Source of the DNA: Bacteroidaceae bacterium
GTDB lineage: Bacteria; Bacteroidota; Bacteroidia; Bacteroidales; Bacteroidaceae
Direction: 5' to 3'
DNA: 51,079 nt
NCBI GenBank assembly: GCA_017649485.1
Contig: JAGCGS010000069.1
Location: 1 to 51,079 of the forward strand
The notes beneath the pieces are model-generated. The model ran no database searches. It was not told the DNA's origin and saw nothing but the letters and a program-made list of their open reading frames with translations. The position numbers were made by a program, and so were the translations under genes. Shown piece by piece: positions 7,290-15,408 of this stretch; within the stretch, counting starts at the first letter, position 1, and each line of letters begins with the position of its first letter.

Positions 7290-8645
7290 ATGGGTAGGAC
7301 ATTGATTCATAATGTGATGATAGTGAATGAGGGCAAGCTATTTAAGGGTGCTGTCATCATTGAAGGGGAACGTATTGTAGCCGTAATAGACGGACAAGTT
7401 TACAACGAAGACGACTTTGACACAGTTATCAACGGTCAATGGTCAATGGTCGATGGTCAATCTCTTTATTTGTTGCCCGGTGTGATTGACTCACATGTTC
7501 ATTTTCGTGACCCAGGTTTGACGCATAAGGCTGACATCAACTCTGAGAGCAGAGCTGCTGTTGCCGGAGGGGTGACTTCGGTGATGGATATGCCAAACAC
7601 CAATCCACAGACCACCACCTTAGAGGACTGGGAAGCGAAGATGGATAACTTCGCTCAACATAGTTTGGTAAATTATAGTTGCTATTTCGGAGCAACCAAC
7701 ACAAACTATGACCTGTTTGACAAGTTGGACAAGAGTCGTGTGCCTGGCATCAAGCTTTTTATGGGCTCCAGTACAGGCAATATGCTAGTGGATAGAAAAG
7801 AAAGCTTACGCCACATCTTCGGTGGTACTGACATGCTGATTATGGCTCATTGCGAAGATCAACATACCATCAGTGAGAATACGGCAAAGTACAGAGGAGC
7901 AGATGGTGATGCCCCCATCGAGTTGCATCCCATCATCCGTTCAGAGGAAGCGTGTTGGCTCTCTTCTAAGTTGGCAGTAGAATTAGCCCAGGAGACTAAT
8001 GCCCGCCTGCATATAGCCCATATATCAACGGCTCGCGAGTTGGCTCTGCTATCTGACAAGCCTTTGGAACAGAAACGCATTACTAGTGAGGTATGTATCT
8101 CTCACCTGATGTTTAATGATACTGATTATCAAAGATTAGGGGCAAGAGTGAAGTGTAACCCTGCGGTGAAAAGCCTGGCAGACCAACAGGCATTGCAACA
8201 TGCTCTGCAAGGCAATTTGCTGGACACAGTGGCAACAGACCATGCCCCTCATCTGCTGAGCGAGAAGGAAGGGGGAGCATTGAAAGCAATGTCGGGCATG
8301 CCGAGCATTCAGTTCTCATTGAATTGTATGCTGGAGTTGGTAGATAAGGGAATTATCACTATGGAGACATTGGTGCAGAAGATGTGCCACAACCCCGCCC
8401 TGCTCTATCACATCCAAGGACGAGGCTTTATCCGACCAGGCTATCAGGCGGATTTGGTGTTAGTCAGACCATGTAATCCTTGGACGGTTTCGGATGAGAT
8501 GGTGCAGAGCAAGTGTGGCTGGAGTCCTCTTGCTGGTCATCAGTTTAATTGGCAAATAGAACGTACTTTCGTTAATGGCAACCAAGTATATTTCGACGGA
8601 AACATTTCAAACAATCATAAAGGACAATCATTAATTTTTAATTAG
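7290..8645 (+). CDS. pyrC: Dihydroorotase
   Basis: This amidohydrolase cyclises carbamoyl-aspartate to dihydroorotate in pyrimidine synthesis. Metal-binding HVHFRDPG (His69, His71), the lysine of PGIKLFMGSS, the histidines of MAHCED and HIAHIST, and the Asp of ATDHAPH are present, so it should be active. Length (451) is normal. I chose ATG 7290; a TTG three codons upstream lies in the heptamer array. Residues 48-57 (NGQWSMVDGQ) are encoded by four heptamer units and sit in the N-terminal small beta domain just before the barrel, where a loop insertion would be tolerated. The next gene starts 1 bp after the stop, so it is operonic. Confidence 0.92.
   Translation: MGRTLIHNVMIVNEGKLFKGAVIIEGERIVAVIDGQVYNEDDFDTVINGQWSMVDGQSLYLLPGVIDSHVHFRDPGLTHKADINSESRAAVAGGVTSVMDMPNTNPQTTTLEDWEAKMDNFAQHSLVNYSCYFGATNTNYDLFDKLDKSRVPGIKLFMGSSTGNMLVDRKESLRHIFGGTDMLIMAHCEDQHTISENTAKYRGADGDAPIELHPIIRSEEACWLSSKLAVELAQETNARLHIAHISTARELALLSDKPLEQKRITSEVCISHLMFNDTDYQRLGARVKCNPAVKSLADQQALQHALQGNLLDTVATDHAPHLLSEKEGGALKAMSGMPSIQFSLNCMLELVDKGIITMETLVQKMCHNPALLYHIQGRGFIRPGYQADLVLVRPCNPWTVSDEMVQSKCGWSPLAGHQFNWQIERTFVNGNQVYFDGNISNNHKGQSLIFN
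7434..7461 (+). repeat. Intragenic heptamer array in pyrC, 4 units (GGTCAAT)
   Basis: GGTCAAT, GGTCAAT, GGTCGAT, GGTCAAT lie back to back within the coding sequence. This orientation has no stop codon in any frame. Confidence 0.95.
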
Positions 8646-8646
8646 C

Positions 8647-9498
8647 ATGAAATATAATAGACGATCATTTCTCAAGACAGGTCTGGCAGGTGGTGCCGCT
8701 TTGGCAATCAGTGGTTGCAACTCCTCTTCAGTTAAAATGGAAGCACCCAAGACCACAGCTGCCGACAATAAGTTTCATCTGAGTTGCGCAGATTGGACTT
8801 TCCATCTATTTGACATCGACACGGCACTGCAGACATTGCAGAAGTGCGATATCCACTACCTCTGCATCAAGGATTTCCATTTGCCTCTGGATGCTACCGA
8901 CGAGCAAATCAAGGCATTTCACGAGAAATGTGCCTCTTATGGTGTTACAGGGTATGGTGTAGGTCCAATCTACCAAAACACCGAGGAAGAGGTGGACAAA
9001 GCCTTTGCTTATTGCCGCAAGGTGGGTGCCAAGGTGATGTTGTCAGTGCCTCCTTACGAACTGCTTCCCTATGTGGATAAGAAAATCAAGGAATACCCCG
9101 AAATCAAATATGCCATCCACCTGCATGGACCAGATTTGGATGTATATCAGGATGCCACAGTGATATGGGACAAGGTGAAAGACCTCGACCCCAATATAGG
9201 CATGTGCCTGGATATCGGTCATGATTTCCGCAATGGAGCCGACCCTGTGGCTGATCTTGAGAAATACCATACCCGTGTGTTTGACATGCACATCAAGGAT
9301 GAGACTGACAACTCCAAGGAGGGCCAGTGCATAGAGATGGGACGAGGCAAAATCGACTTCCCCGCTTTTGTACGCATGATGCGACAGGTGGGTTACGATG
9401 GCATGTGCAGCCTTGAGTATGAGAAAGACATGGACAATCCTTTCATAGGTATTGCCGAGTCATACGGATATATGAAAGCTGTGTGCCAACTGGCTTGA
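8647..9498 (+). CDS. Tat-dependent lipoprotein, sugar phosphate isomerase/epimerase-like TIM barrel
   Basis: The 283-residue protein has a combined Tat and lipoprotein signal: NRRSFLKTG (residues 4-12) and lipobox AISGC with Cys24. The rest is a TIM barrel with candidate metal ligands in AIHLHGPD, CLDIGHD, DMHIKDE and SLEYEKD. Relatives are often annotated as xylose-isomerase-like proteins and several act in periplasmic 3-keto-glycoside degradation, but no partner oxidoreductase or DUF1080 gene is beside it here, so the reaction is unknown. It starts 1 bp after pyrC. Its stop codon lies inside the next heptamer array. Confidence 0.75.
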   Translation: MKYNRRSFLKTGLAGGAALAISGCNSSSVKMEAPKTTAADNKFHLSCADWTFHLFDIDTALQTLQKCDIHYLCIKDFHLPLDATDEQIKAFHEKCASYGVTGYGVGPIYQNTEEEVDKAFAYCRKVGAKVMLSVPPYELLPYVDKKIKEYPEIKYAIHLHGPDLDVYQDATVIWDKVKDLDPNIGMCLDIGHDFRNGADPVADLEKYHTRVFDMHIKDETDNSKEGQCIEMGRGKIDFPAFVRMMRQVGYDGMCSLEYEKDMDNPFIGIAESYGYMKAVCQLA

Positions 9499-9550
9499 CC
9501 ATTGACCATTGACCATTAACCATTGAAGGTTGAAGATTGAAGATTGATAA
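9495..9550 (+). repeat. Heptamer array, 8 units (TTGACCA to TTGAAGA)
   Basis: The units are TTGACCA three times, TTAACCA, TTGAAGG, TTGAAGA twice and TTGATAA. The array includes the stop of the preceding gene (9496-9498) and the only plausible start codon (TTG 9537) of the following one. Confidence 0.95.
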
Positions 9551-10436
9551 TTCTATAAGGTTTGCATTTAGTATAAGCGAGGTCGCTGACTTCGTGAATT
9601 GGCTATACTTCTTCCATGCTTGGGGATTCAAGCCTCGCTTTGCTTCTATCTCTCAGGTGCATAATTGCATGGCATGTCAGACAGCCTGGATGAATAGCTT
9701 TCCTATAGAAGAACAGGCAAAGGCCAAAGAAGCCATCAAGCTGATGGAAGATGCCCGCCAAATTTTGCAGGAGTTAGATGGCAAGCTGACATGCCAGTGT
9801 GTCTTCCAACTGTTTGATGCCAACACATCGGGTGATAATTTACTGATAAACGGTGTTTTGTTCCCGCTATTAAGACAACAATATGAGCATGAGGCTGGGA
9901 AACCTAATCTCTGTCTAAGTGACTTTGTAAGGCCTGTGGAAACGGGTGAATCTGATAAGGTGGGGATATTTGCCGCCACAATAGATGATACATCACAGTT
10001 GGAAACAGACGATGCCTACCGCAAGTTATTGGTGCAAACCTTGTGCGACCGACTGGTGGAGGCATCTGTTGAGAGGCCTCACCTATTGGTGAGGAAGGAG
10101 ATATGGGGATATGCTCCTGAAGAACATCTCAGTATTCCTGACCTATTGTTGGAGAAGTTTCAAGGTATCAGACCTGCCGTGGGCTATCCCTCCCTACCCG
10201 ACCAGTCGGTAAACTTCATCATCGACCAGCTGATAAACCTCAGTAGTATTGGCATTACACTCACAGAAAACGGAGCCATGCATCCACATGCTTCAGTGAG
10301 TGGACTGATGTTGGCACATCCGCAAGCCCGTTATTTCAGTATAGGGAAAATTGGTGAGGACCAACTAACAGATTATTCACAACGACGGGGACTTCCCATA
10401 GAGACGATGAGGAAGTTCCTGGCGGCAAACTTATAA
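9537..10436 (+). CDS. Vitamin B12-dependent methionine synthase activation-domain protein
   Basis: The C-terminal half matches the AdoMet-binding activation domain of MetH (EIWGYAPEEHLS, GIRPAVGYPSLPDQ, TENGAMHPHASVSGLM). In cobalamin-dependent methionine synthase this domain supports reductive remethylation of inactive cob(II)alamin. The N-terminal 100 residues contain MACQTAW and CQC motifs. Stand-alone copies occur in Bacteroidales, whose MetH may lack this domain. No ATG lies before the conserved region; the first in-frame start is TTG 9537 inside the heptamer array, just after an in-frame stop at 9531. The true start is therefore uncertain. It lies 4 bp ahead of the metallophosphoesterase. 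Confidence 0.8.
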   Translation: MKIDNSIRFAFSISEVADFVNWLYFFHAWGFKPRFASISQVHNCMACQTAWMNSFPIEEQAKAKEAIKLMEDARQILQELDGKLTCQCVFQLFDANTSGDNLLINGVLFPLLRQQYEHEAGKPNLCLSDFVRPVETGESDKVGIFAATIDDTSQLETDDAYRKLLVQTLCDRLVEASVERPHLLVRKEIWGYAPEEHLSIPDLLLEKFQGIRPAVGYPSLPDQSVNFIIDQLINLSSIGITLTENGAMHPHASVSGLMLAHPQARYFSIGKIGEDQLTDYSQRRGLPIETMRKFLAANL

Positions 10437-10440
10437 GATT

Positions 10441-11607
10441 ATGTTACAACGCTTTGCATTCATATTTGTACTCTTGCTCTTTGTGCCAGATGCCTATATC
10501 TTTTGGTTGTACATCTGGAAGAAATGTTCCAAGCTTTGGGAAAGGCTTTGGTGGATACCCTCTATTTTACTGGCTTCTGGCTTCATGGCGGCTCGCTACA
10601 TCGGTACCGACAACCCCATGTCGGAAAGGCAGAGCATCATCGCCTGGTTAGGAGTGCTGATACTCTGCATTGGTGTACCCAAGCTCATCTTTATGCTTGT
10701 TAGCTTGGTCGGCAAATTGCTACATTGGGTTATCAAGCCCATTCCCACCAAGCTCTTCGACTGGGCAGGCATCGCTTTGGCACTCTGTATGTTTGGCATC
10801 GCCTTTTACGGAAGTTTCTTAGGCATTGGGAATATACAGGTAAAGCAGGTGAGCTACACCTCCCCTCGCTTGCCCAAGGGCTTCGACGGCTATCGTATCG
10901 TACAAATATCGGATATCCACTCTGGTAGTTTCAAGAATCGCCCTGGCATTTTGAAGAAAATGGTGGAAATAGTGAATGCTCAACAGGCAGATTTAATCGT
11001 GTTTACGGGTGACCTGGTGAATCAAAGAGCCACTGAGGTTGATCAGTTCATAGAGACTTTAAGTCAGTTGCAGGCGCCAGATGGCGTGTATTCCATCTTG
11101 GGCAACCACGACTATGGCAGGTATTTCCGTTGGGCAAGACCTAACGATGAGAATTTAAACAATGAGCATCTGGAGCAACAACAGTTCAAAATGGGTTGGA
11201 AGTTTCTGAAGAACCAGCATGACATCCTGCATCACCAAGGGGATAGCATCGCAATCATAGGCGTTGAGAACGATGGGAAACCACCCTTCCCACAATATGC
11301 CGACCTGCCCAAGGCCTCAGAAGGCACAACTGGTATGTTCCGCATACTACTGAGCCACGATCCCACACATTGGCGCAGGGAAGTATTGCCCACTACGGAT
11401 ATCGACCTGATGTTGGCAGGCCATACACATGGTGCCCAGTTCATGCTATTTGGTTGGTCACCTGCCTCTTGGATCTACGATGAATGGGGAGGCATGTATC
11501 AAGATGGCACACAAAGTCTGTATGTCAATGTGGGTATCGGTTACGTAGGACTCCCCTTCCGTTTCGGTGCTTGGCCGGAAATCACTGTGCTTACCCTCCA
11601 CGAATAA
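10441..11607 (+). CDS. Membrane-anchored calcineurin-like metallophosphoesterase
   Basis: The 388-residue protein has three or four N-terminal membrane segments (residues about 1-25, 37-53, 65-90 and 105-127), then a metallophosphoesterase domain with the full dimetal motif set: SDIHSG, FTGDLVN, LGNHDYG, LLSHDP and AGHTHGAQF. Related YkuE/YaeI-type enzymes act on phospholipid-type phosphodiesters or phosphates at the membrane; the substrate here is unknown. The last 67 bp overlap the convergent MFS gene. Confidence 0.85.
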   Translation: MLQRFAFIFVLLLFVPDAYIFWLYIWKKCSKLWERLWWIPSILLASGFMAARYIGTDNPMSERQSIIAWLGVLILCIGVPKLIFMLVSLVGKLLHWVIKPIPTKLFDWAGIALALCMFGIAFYGSFLGIGNIQVKQVSYTSPRLPKGFDGYRIVQISDIHSGSFKNRPGILKKMVEIVNAQQADLIVFTGDLVNQRATEVDQFIETLSQLQAPDGVYSILGNHDYGRYFRWARPNDENLNNEHLEQQQFKMGWKFLKNQHDILHHQGDSIAIIGVENDGKPPFPQYADLPKASEGTTGMFRILLSHDPTHWRREVLPTTDIDLMLAGHTHGAQFMLFGWSPASWIYDEWGGMYQDGTQSLYVNVGIGYVGLPFRFGAWPEITVLTLHE

Positions 11608-12761
11608 GCCAACACTACCAAATAGCCTATGAGGGGCACTATAAAGGCGAATGACAGGGAAGTCTGGTCTCCAATGCTTCCCATAAGCATTGTGCCGATA
11701 GCCCCTCCGATGGTGGACATCATCAGGATGGCAGAGGCACGTTTAGTAAGCTTACCCAAACCTCGCAAGGCTAATGAGAAAATGGTTGGAAACATGATGG
11801 CCTCAAAGACGAAGTTCAGCATTAAAGCTATCATCGACACCTTGCCAAAATCCATCAATATAAGTACATTGGCAACCACTGTACCAATGGCACAAACCAA
11901 CAGTAAATACTCAGTACGCATGTGTTTCATCAACCAACTACCCACAAAACGAGCCAACATAAACAACACGAAACCCACGGATAGCCACTGGGCAGCAGAT
12001 AGCTTATCAATGCCTTGTACCGACTCGGCATAATTAATAAACAGACTGTTGATGGAGATTTCCGCTATCTCATAGAAGAGCAATGCCACGAAGCCATACA
12101 CAAAAAGCTTGTGTTGCCACAGCCCTTGTCCGGCAATGGTATCATCAGTCGATTCATTCTCAATAATCTCTGGCAATTTGGCGCGCATGAACGCAAAGGC
12201 AATCATTGAAACCAATAAGCCGAAACAAACGTATGGCATGGCAATGTTGCCATGGTCGCCTGTGAACAACAACAATCCACCTATCCAGGGACCGAAGATA
12301 TTACCCAAGCCATTAAATGACTGGGCTAAGTTCAACCTGCTGGAAGCTGTTTCTTTATCGCCTAAATAAGTGACGTAAGGATTCGCTGCTGTTTCCAACA
12401 TAACCAATCCACAGGCTATGACAAACAACGAAACAAGAAAGAAATAGAACAAAGGCATTGTTCCTTCAACAAACAGATTGTAACCCAATCCGAACGACAA
12501 TGCACCCAATGCAAAGAGTGCCAACCCAAACACCATGCCCTTGCGATAGCCATACCTCATCAACAGCCTACCCGCAGGCAAGGCAAAGAGGAAATAGCCC
12601 AAAAAGAAAGTACCTTGCACCCACGTTGATTGGGAAATGGATATCCCCATCTCTGTCTGAAAGTGCTTGTTGAGCACATCCATGATGGAACGTGCGAATC
12701 CCCAAAGAAAGAACAGAGAGGTAATTAAAAAAAACGATGTACGATAATTTTGTTTTGCCAT
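11541..12761 (-). CDS. FucP-type sugar:H+ symporter (FHS family MFS)
   Basis: The 406-residue protein has about 12 membrane helices. The N-terminal FLWGFARSIMDVL and the helix-4/5 segment MLETAANPYVTYLGD match the fucose/glucose-galactose permease family, including the Asp and Glu positions used for proton coupling and sugar binding in FucP. Its ATG overlaps the stop of the upstream nucleotidase gene (TAATG), so the two are translationally coupled. The substrate may be a sugar freed by the nucleotidase operon, which is inference. The C-terminal 22 codons overlap the convergent metallophosphoesterase gene. Confidence 0.85.
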   Translation of the reverse strand: MAKQNYRTSFFLITSLFFLWGFARSIMDVLNKHFQTEMGISISQSTWVQGTFFLGYFLFALPAGRLLMRYGYRKGMVFGLALFALGALSFGLGYNLFVEGTMPLFYFFLVSLFVIACGLVMLETAANPYVTYLGDKETASSRLNLAQSFNGLGNIFGPWIGGLLLFTGDHGNIAMPYVCFGLLVSMIAFAFMRAKLPEIIENESTDDTIAGQGLWQHKLFVYGFVALLFYEIAEISINSLFINYAESVQGIDKLSAAQWLSVGFVLFMLARFVGSWLMKHMRTEYLLLVCAIGTVVANVLILMDFGKVSMIALMLNFVFEAIMFPTIFSLALRGLGKLTKRASAILMMSTIGGAIGTMLMGSIGDQTSLSFAFIVPLIGYLVVLAYSWRVSTVISGQAPKRKGSPT

Positions 12762-14497
12762 TATTTGAATAATAATTTGTAATCACGATCTGAAGCTGGT
12801 TTCGTCCACTCCTCTGGCACCAACTTCCACTGATTCAGAGGTTGAGGATTCACATCTGGATGTTGCTCGATATACTCCATCAGGTAATAGCGAAGATCCT
12901 TATCCGTTGAAACAATCACACGTTTGATAAGGTCATCATGAGGAATACCTGCTCCCTTTGTGAGATGCTCACCCCCACCGTTGCCCCTATAAGAATTGAT
13001 TGCCACTTTGTAGTGCTTGTCTAAGTCGAAAGGCGTACCATCTGCCATGCTTTCTATCTTCACCTTCTGTCCGGCAGGCTTTGTGGCATCCACCGTATAG
13101 ATGATACCAGCGGCAGAATCAAAGTTGAACATAGGGTTCAGGAAATTATATCTTCCGTCGCCCGCATTCTCTTGTTTCATATCAAACAGTAGCACATGGT
13201 CGTTCTTGGACTTCATCTCATTAATCCATAAACTGTAAGAATACTCCAAAGCACCCAGGATCTCACGGCCGGTCAAGTCCATAGTATAAAGCATGTTCTC
13301 ATACTTATACAGATTGAACATATCACTCACATACACATCCCCCTTCTTAATCTGTGCGTCATACGACAAGGGAGCAGCAAATGAGATATCAGCCCCAGTA
13401 AGGGTTAATTGCAAGGAATGTATCAAGTCGATAAAGGCTGACGGACCAAAGTATGCAGGACGTGTAGTAATGGTTGAAGAGAAAGTACCTATTTTCCTGG
13501 ATATAAATTGAGTAACATCATCAAATTGTTTAGAGAAGTGTTGCATGAATGACTCACTTACGGGTAGGTCGTCCACTGAAGCCAAGTGTCCTTCCACCTC
13601 CTTGCTGATGACCTTTTTACCTTTCACCACGCACTTGATCGTAACATCAGATACCAAGTGAGCCGCATTGGCAGGGTTGATCAACAACACACTATCGCCC
13701 TCTACATTCACCACTTTCTCGCAATCACGACTATGGTCATGGCCAAACAAAACAACATCAAAGCCAGGCACCCTTTGTGCTACCTCAGAGGCTGCATGTT
13801 CCCTATACTGGCCACTCAACCATTCGGCATCCTTACCCGTGTGGAACAGTCCTATCACCACATCGGCCTTCTCCTTCTTCTTCAAGATAGGCATATACTT
13901 GCGGGCGGTCTCTTCCATATCGTCAAAACGTAAACCCTCCCACAGGTTTTCCGACAACCAAGCCGGAATGCCAGGAGTAATCATACCCAACACGGCAATC
14001 TTAACCCCTTCACGCTCAAACATCACATAAGGTTTGAAATGAGGCTTTCCCGTGTCTGTCTCGATGATGTTGGCACCTAAAATGGGGAAGTCGCAATCAG
14101 CTGCCCAACGGTCGAATACCGGGCGACTCACCTCCACATCGTGGTTACCCATATTACCGGCATCATAGCCCATGAAACTCAACATTTCACCCGCGATATG
14201 ACGCGATTGCTGGTCGATGTAGTTATAGTAATACACAGAAGGTTGTCCTTGCAGGATATCGCCATTGTCAAACAGCAACAGGTTATCACCATACTGTTTA
14301 CGTTGCTCCTCCACATAGGTAAATACACGTGCCAGACTACCTTTTACATCCCTGCGATTGATAAAATCGTAGGGATAGAAACTGCCATGTAAGTCGCTTG
14401 TCTCAATCAGTTTCAGTTCCACTGTCCTCTGTTCCCCTGACGTCATACACGATGTCATCATTAGCAGACTCATCCAAAACAACAACTGTTTCTTCAT
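12761..14497 (-). CDS. 5'-nucleotidase / 2',3'-cyclic phosphodiesterase family lipoprotein (UshA-like)
   Basis: A periplasmic or surface nucleotide hydrolase. The start at ATG 14497 gives a lipoprotein signal (MKKQLLFWMSLLMMTSC); a longer start at 14518 is possible but adds a charged leader. The metallophosphoesterase domain shows ETSDLHGSF, NGDILQG, GNHDVE and FGHDHS; the C-terminal nucleotidase domain shows AINSYRGNGGGEHLTKG. About 578 residues is the usual length. The 5' end overlaps the upstream CPBP gene by about 95 bp and the stop overlaps the MFS start. The cluster suggests nucleotide salvage with uptake of the product. Confidence 0.88.
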   Translation of the reverse strand: MKKQLLFWMSLLMMTSCMTSGEQRTVELKLIETSDLHGSFYPYDFINRRDVKGSLARVFTYVEEQRKQYGDNLLLFDNGDILQGQPSVYYYNYIDQQSRHIAGEMLSFMGYDAGNMGNHDVEVSRPVFDRWAADCDFPILGANIIETDTGKPHFKPYVMFEREGVKIAVLGMITPGIPAWLSENLWEGLRFDDMEETARKYMPILKKKEKADVVIGLFHTGKDAEWLSGQYREHAASEVAQRVPGFDVVLFGHDHSRDCEKVVNVEGDSVLLINPANAAHLVSDVTIKCVVKGKKVISKEVEGHLASVDDLPVSESFMQHFSKQFDDVTQFISRKIGTFSSTITTRPAYFGPSAFIDLIHSLQLTLTGADISFAAPLSYDAQIKKGDVYVSDMFNLYKYENMLYTMDLTGREILGALEYSYSLWINEMKSKNDHVLLFDMKQENAGDGRYNFLNPMFNFDSAAGIIYTVDATKPAGQKVKIESMADGTPFDLDKHYKVAINSYRGNGGGEHLTKGAGIPHDDLIKRVIVSTDKDLRYYLMEYIEQHPDVNPQPLNQWKLVPEEWTKPASDRDYKLLFK

Positions 14498-15332
14498 GCT
14501 TTCTCTTTTTTGTTTCAAACCAATAGATTATTAAACCTGTAGCCACTATCATCAGGATGGTACAAGGCAACGAAGCCTCAAAGCCAAAGTCACCCCCATT
14601 CATCAACACATTGTCGGATATATTCAGCTTCAGCAGAGTGTTTTTACCCCCAGTACCACTCACGTCATAGCCTAGGATAGGTCCTTGGATGAAGTTCCAG
14701 AACAGATGCAAACTGACAGGGAACCAGAGGTTACGGGTATAAACATAAGCTATACCTAACAAGATGCCTGCCAATGTAAGGTTGAGGAATGAGAAGTTGG
14801 TCATGCCTGGGTTGCCCAAATGCAGACTGGCAAATATGAGGGATGAGAGCAACAAGGCCAGGAATTTGTTCATGCCCACGTCGAGCATGTGACCCAGTAC
14901 GAAGCCACGCATCATAGACTCCTCCATCAAGGCGACCATGATGTAAAACAGGAACTGCAAAAGCAGATAGGCAGGATCAAAATGCACACCTTCAATGCTA
15001 ATCCATCCCATAATCAGAGAAACTATATAGCCAATGGCATAGATAGCAGCTGCCACACCAAAGCCACAGAGCAGATCCTTGCCCCTGCCACGAATGCCAA
15101 AACCCATATTTTCAACAAATGGCAACTCATCCCAGTAGTGGATTATCAGCCAAGTAGGCAATAGTACTGAAACCAGCTGAATGCCTTCAATCAGCAATAT
15201 GGCCCAACGCTCGGGGTTGTTCACATCTATGAGTCCCGAAAAGGCCAGTGGCAACAGCAAAACAACCATGAAAAAGCCAGCCGCCATGGCAAATACGATG
15301 AGCTTGGCCAACAATATTAGATATTTCTTCAT
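14403..15332 (-). CDS. CPBP-family intramembrane metalloprotease
   Basis: The 309-residue protein has about eight membrane segments. The CPBP (CAAX protease/bacteriocin processing) motifs are present: EESMMRGF (motif 1), FASLHLG (motif 2) and SLHLFWNF (motif 3). After the last helix it carries a charged, acidic C-terminal tail of about 35 residues (starts KKRKHEE) that overlaps the start of the nucleotidase gene in another frame. It is the first gene of a three-gene minus-strand operon. The substrate is unknown. Confidence 0.85.
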   Translation of the reverse strand: MKKYLILLAKLIVFAMAAGFFMVVLLLPLAFSGLIDVNNPERWAILLIEGIQLVSVLLPTWLIIHYWDELPFVENMGFGIRGRGKDLLCGFGVAAAIYAIGYIVSLIMGWISIEGVHFDPAYLLLQFLFYIMVALMEESMMRGFVLGHMLDVGMNKFLALLLSSLIFASLHLGNPGMTNFSFLNLTLAGILLGIAYVYTRNLWFPVSLHLFWNFIQGPILGYDVSGTGGKNTLLKLNISDNVLMNGGDFGFEASLPCTILMIVATGLIIYWFETKKRKHEETVVVLDESANDDIVYDVRGTEDSGTETD

Positions 15333-15355
15333 AATAATTGGGTTTATTTTGGCTA

Positions 15356-15363
15356 CAAAGATA
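15356..15363 (-). promoter_or_regulatory. -7 box TATCTTTG of the CPBP-nucleotidase-MFS operon
   Basis: The minus-strand box lies 23 nt upstream of ATG 15332, in the spacer shared with the divergent cstA promoter. Confidence 0.6.
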
Positions 15364-15372
15364 ATAAATCTT

Positions 15373-15380
15373 TAACTTTG
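15373..15380 (+). promoter_or_regulatory. -7 box TAACTTTG of cstA
   Basis: The box lies 28 nt upstream of ATG 15409. Confidence 0.65.
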
Positions 15381-15408
15381 CACCTAAATTCGTAAAAACA
15401 AAAATTAT

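Noticed and set aside
6474-11607. Interpreting the repeat arrays as IS or transposon ends
   Set aside because: The arrays have no terminal inverted repeats or transposase gene and differ in unit number and orientation, so they behave as a tandem repeat rather than an element boundary.
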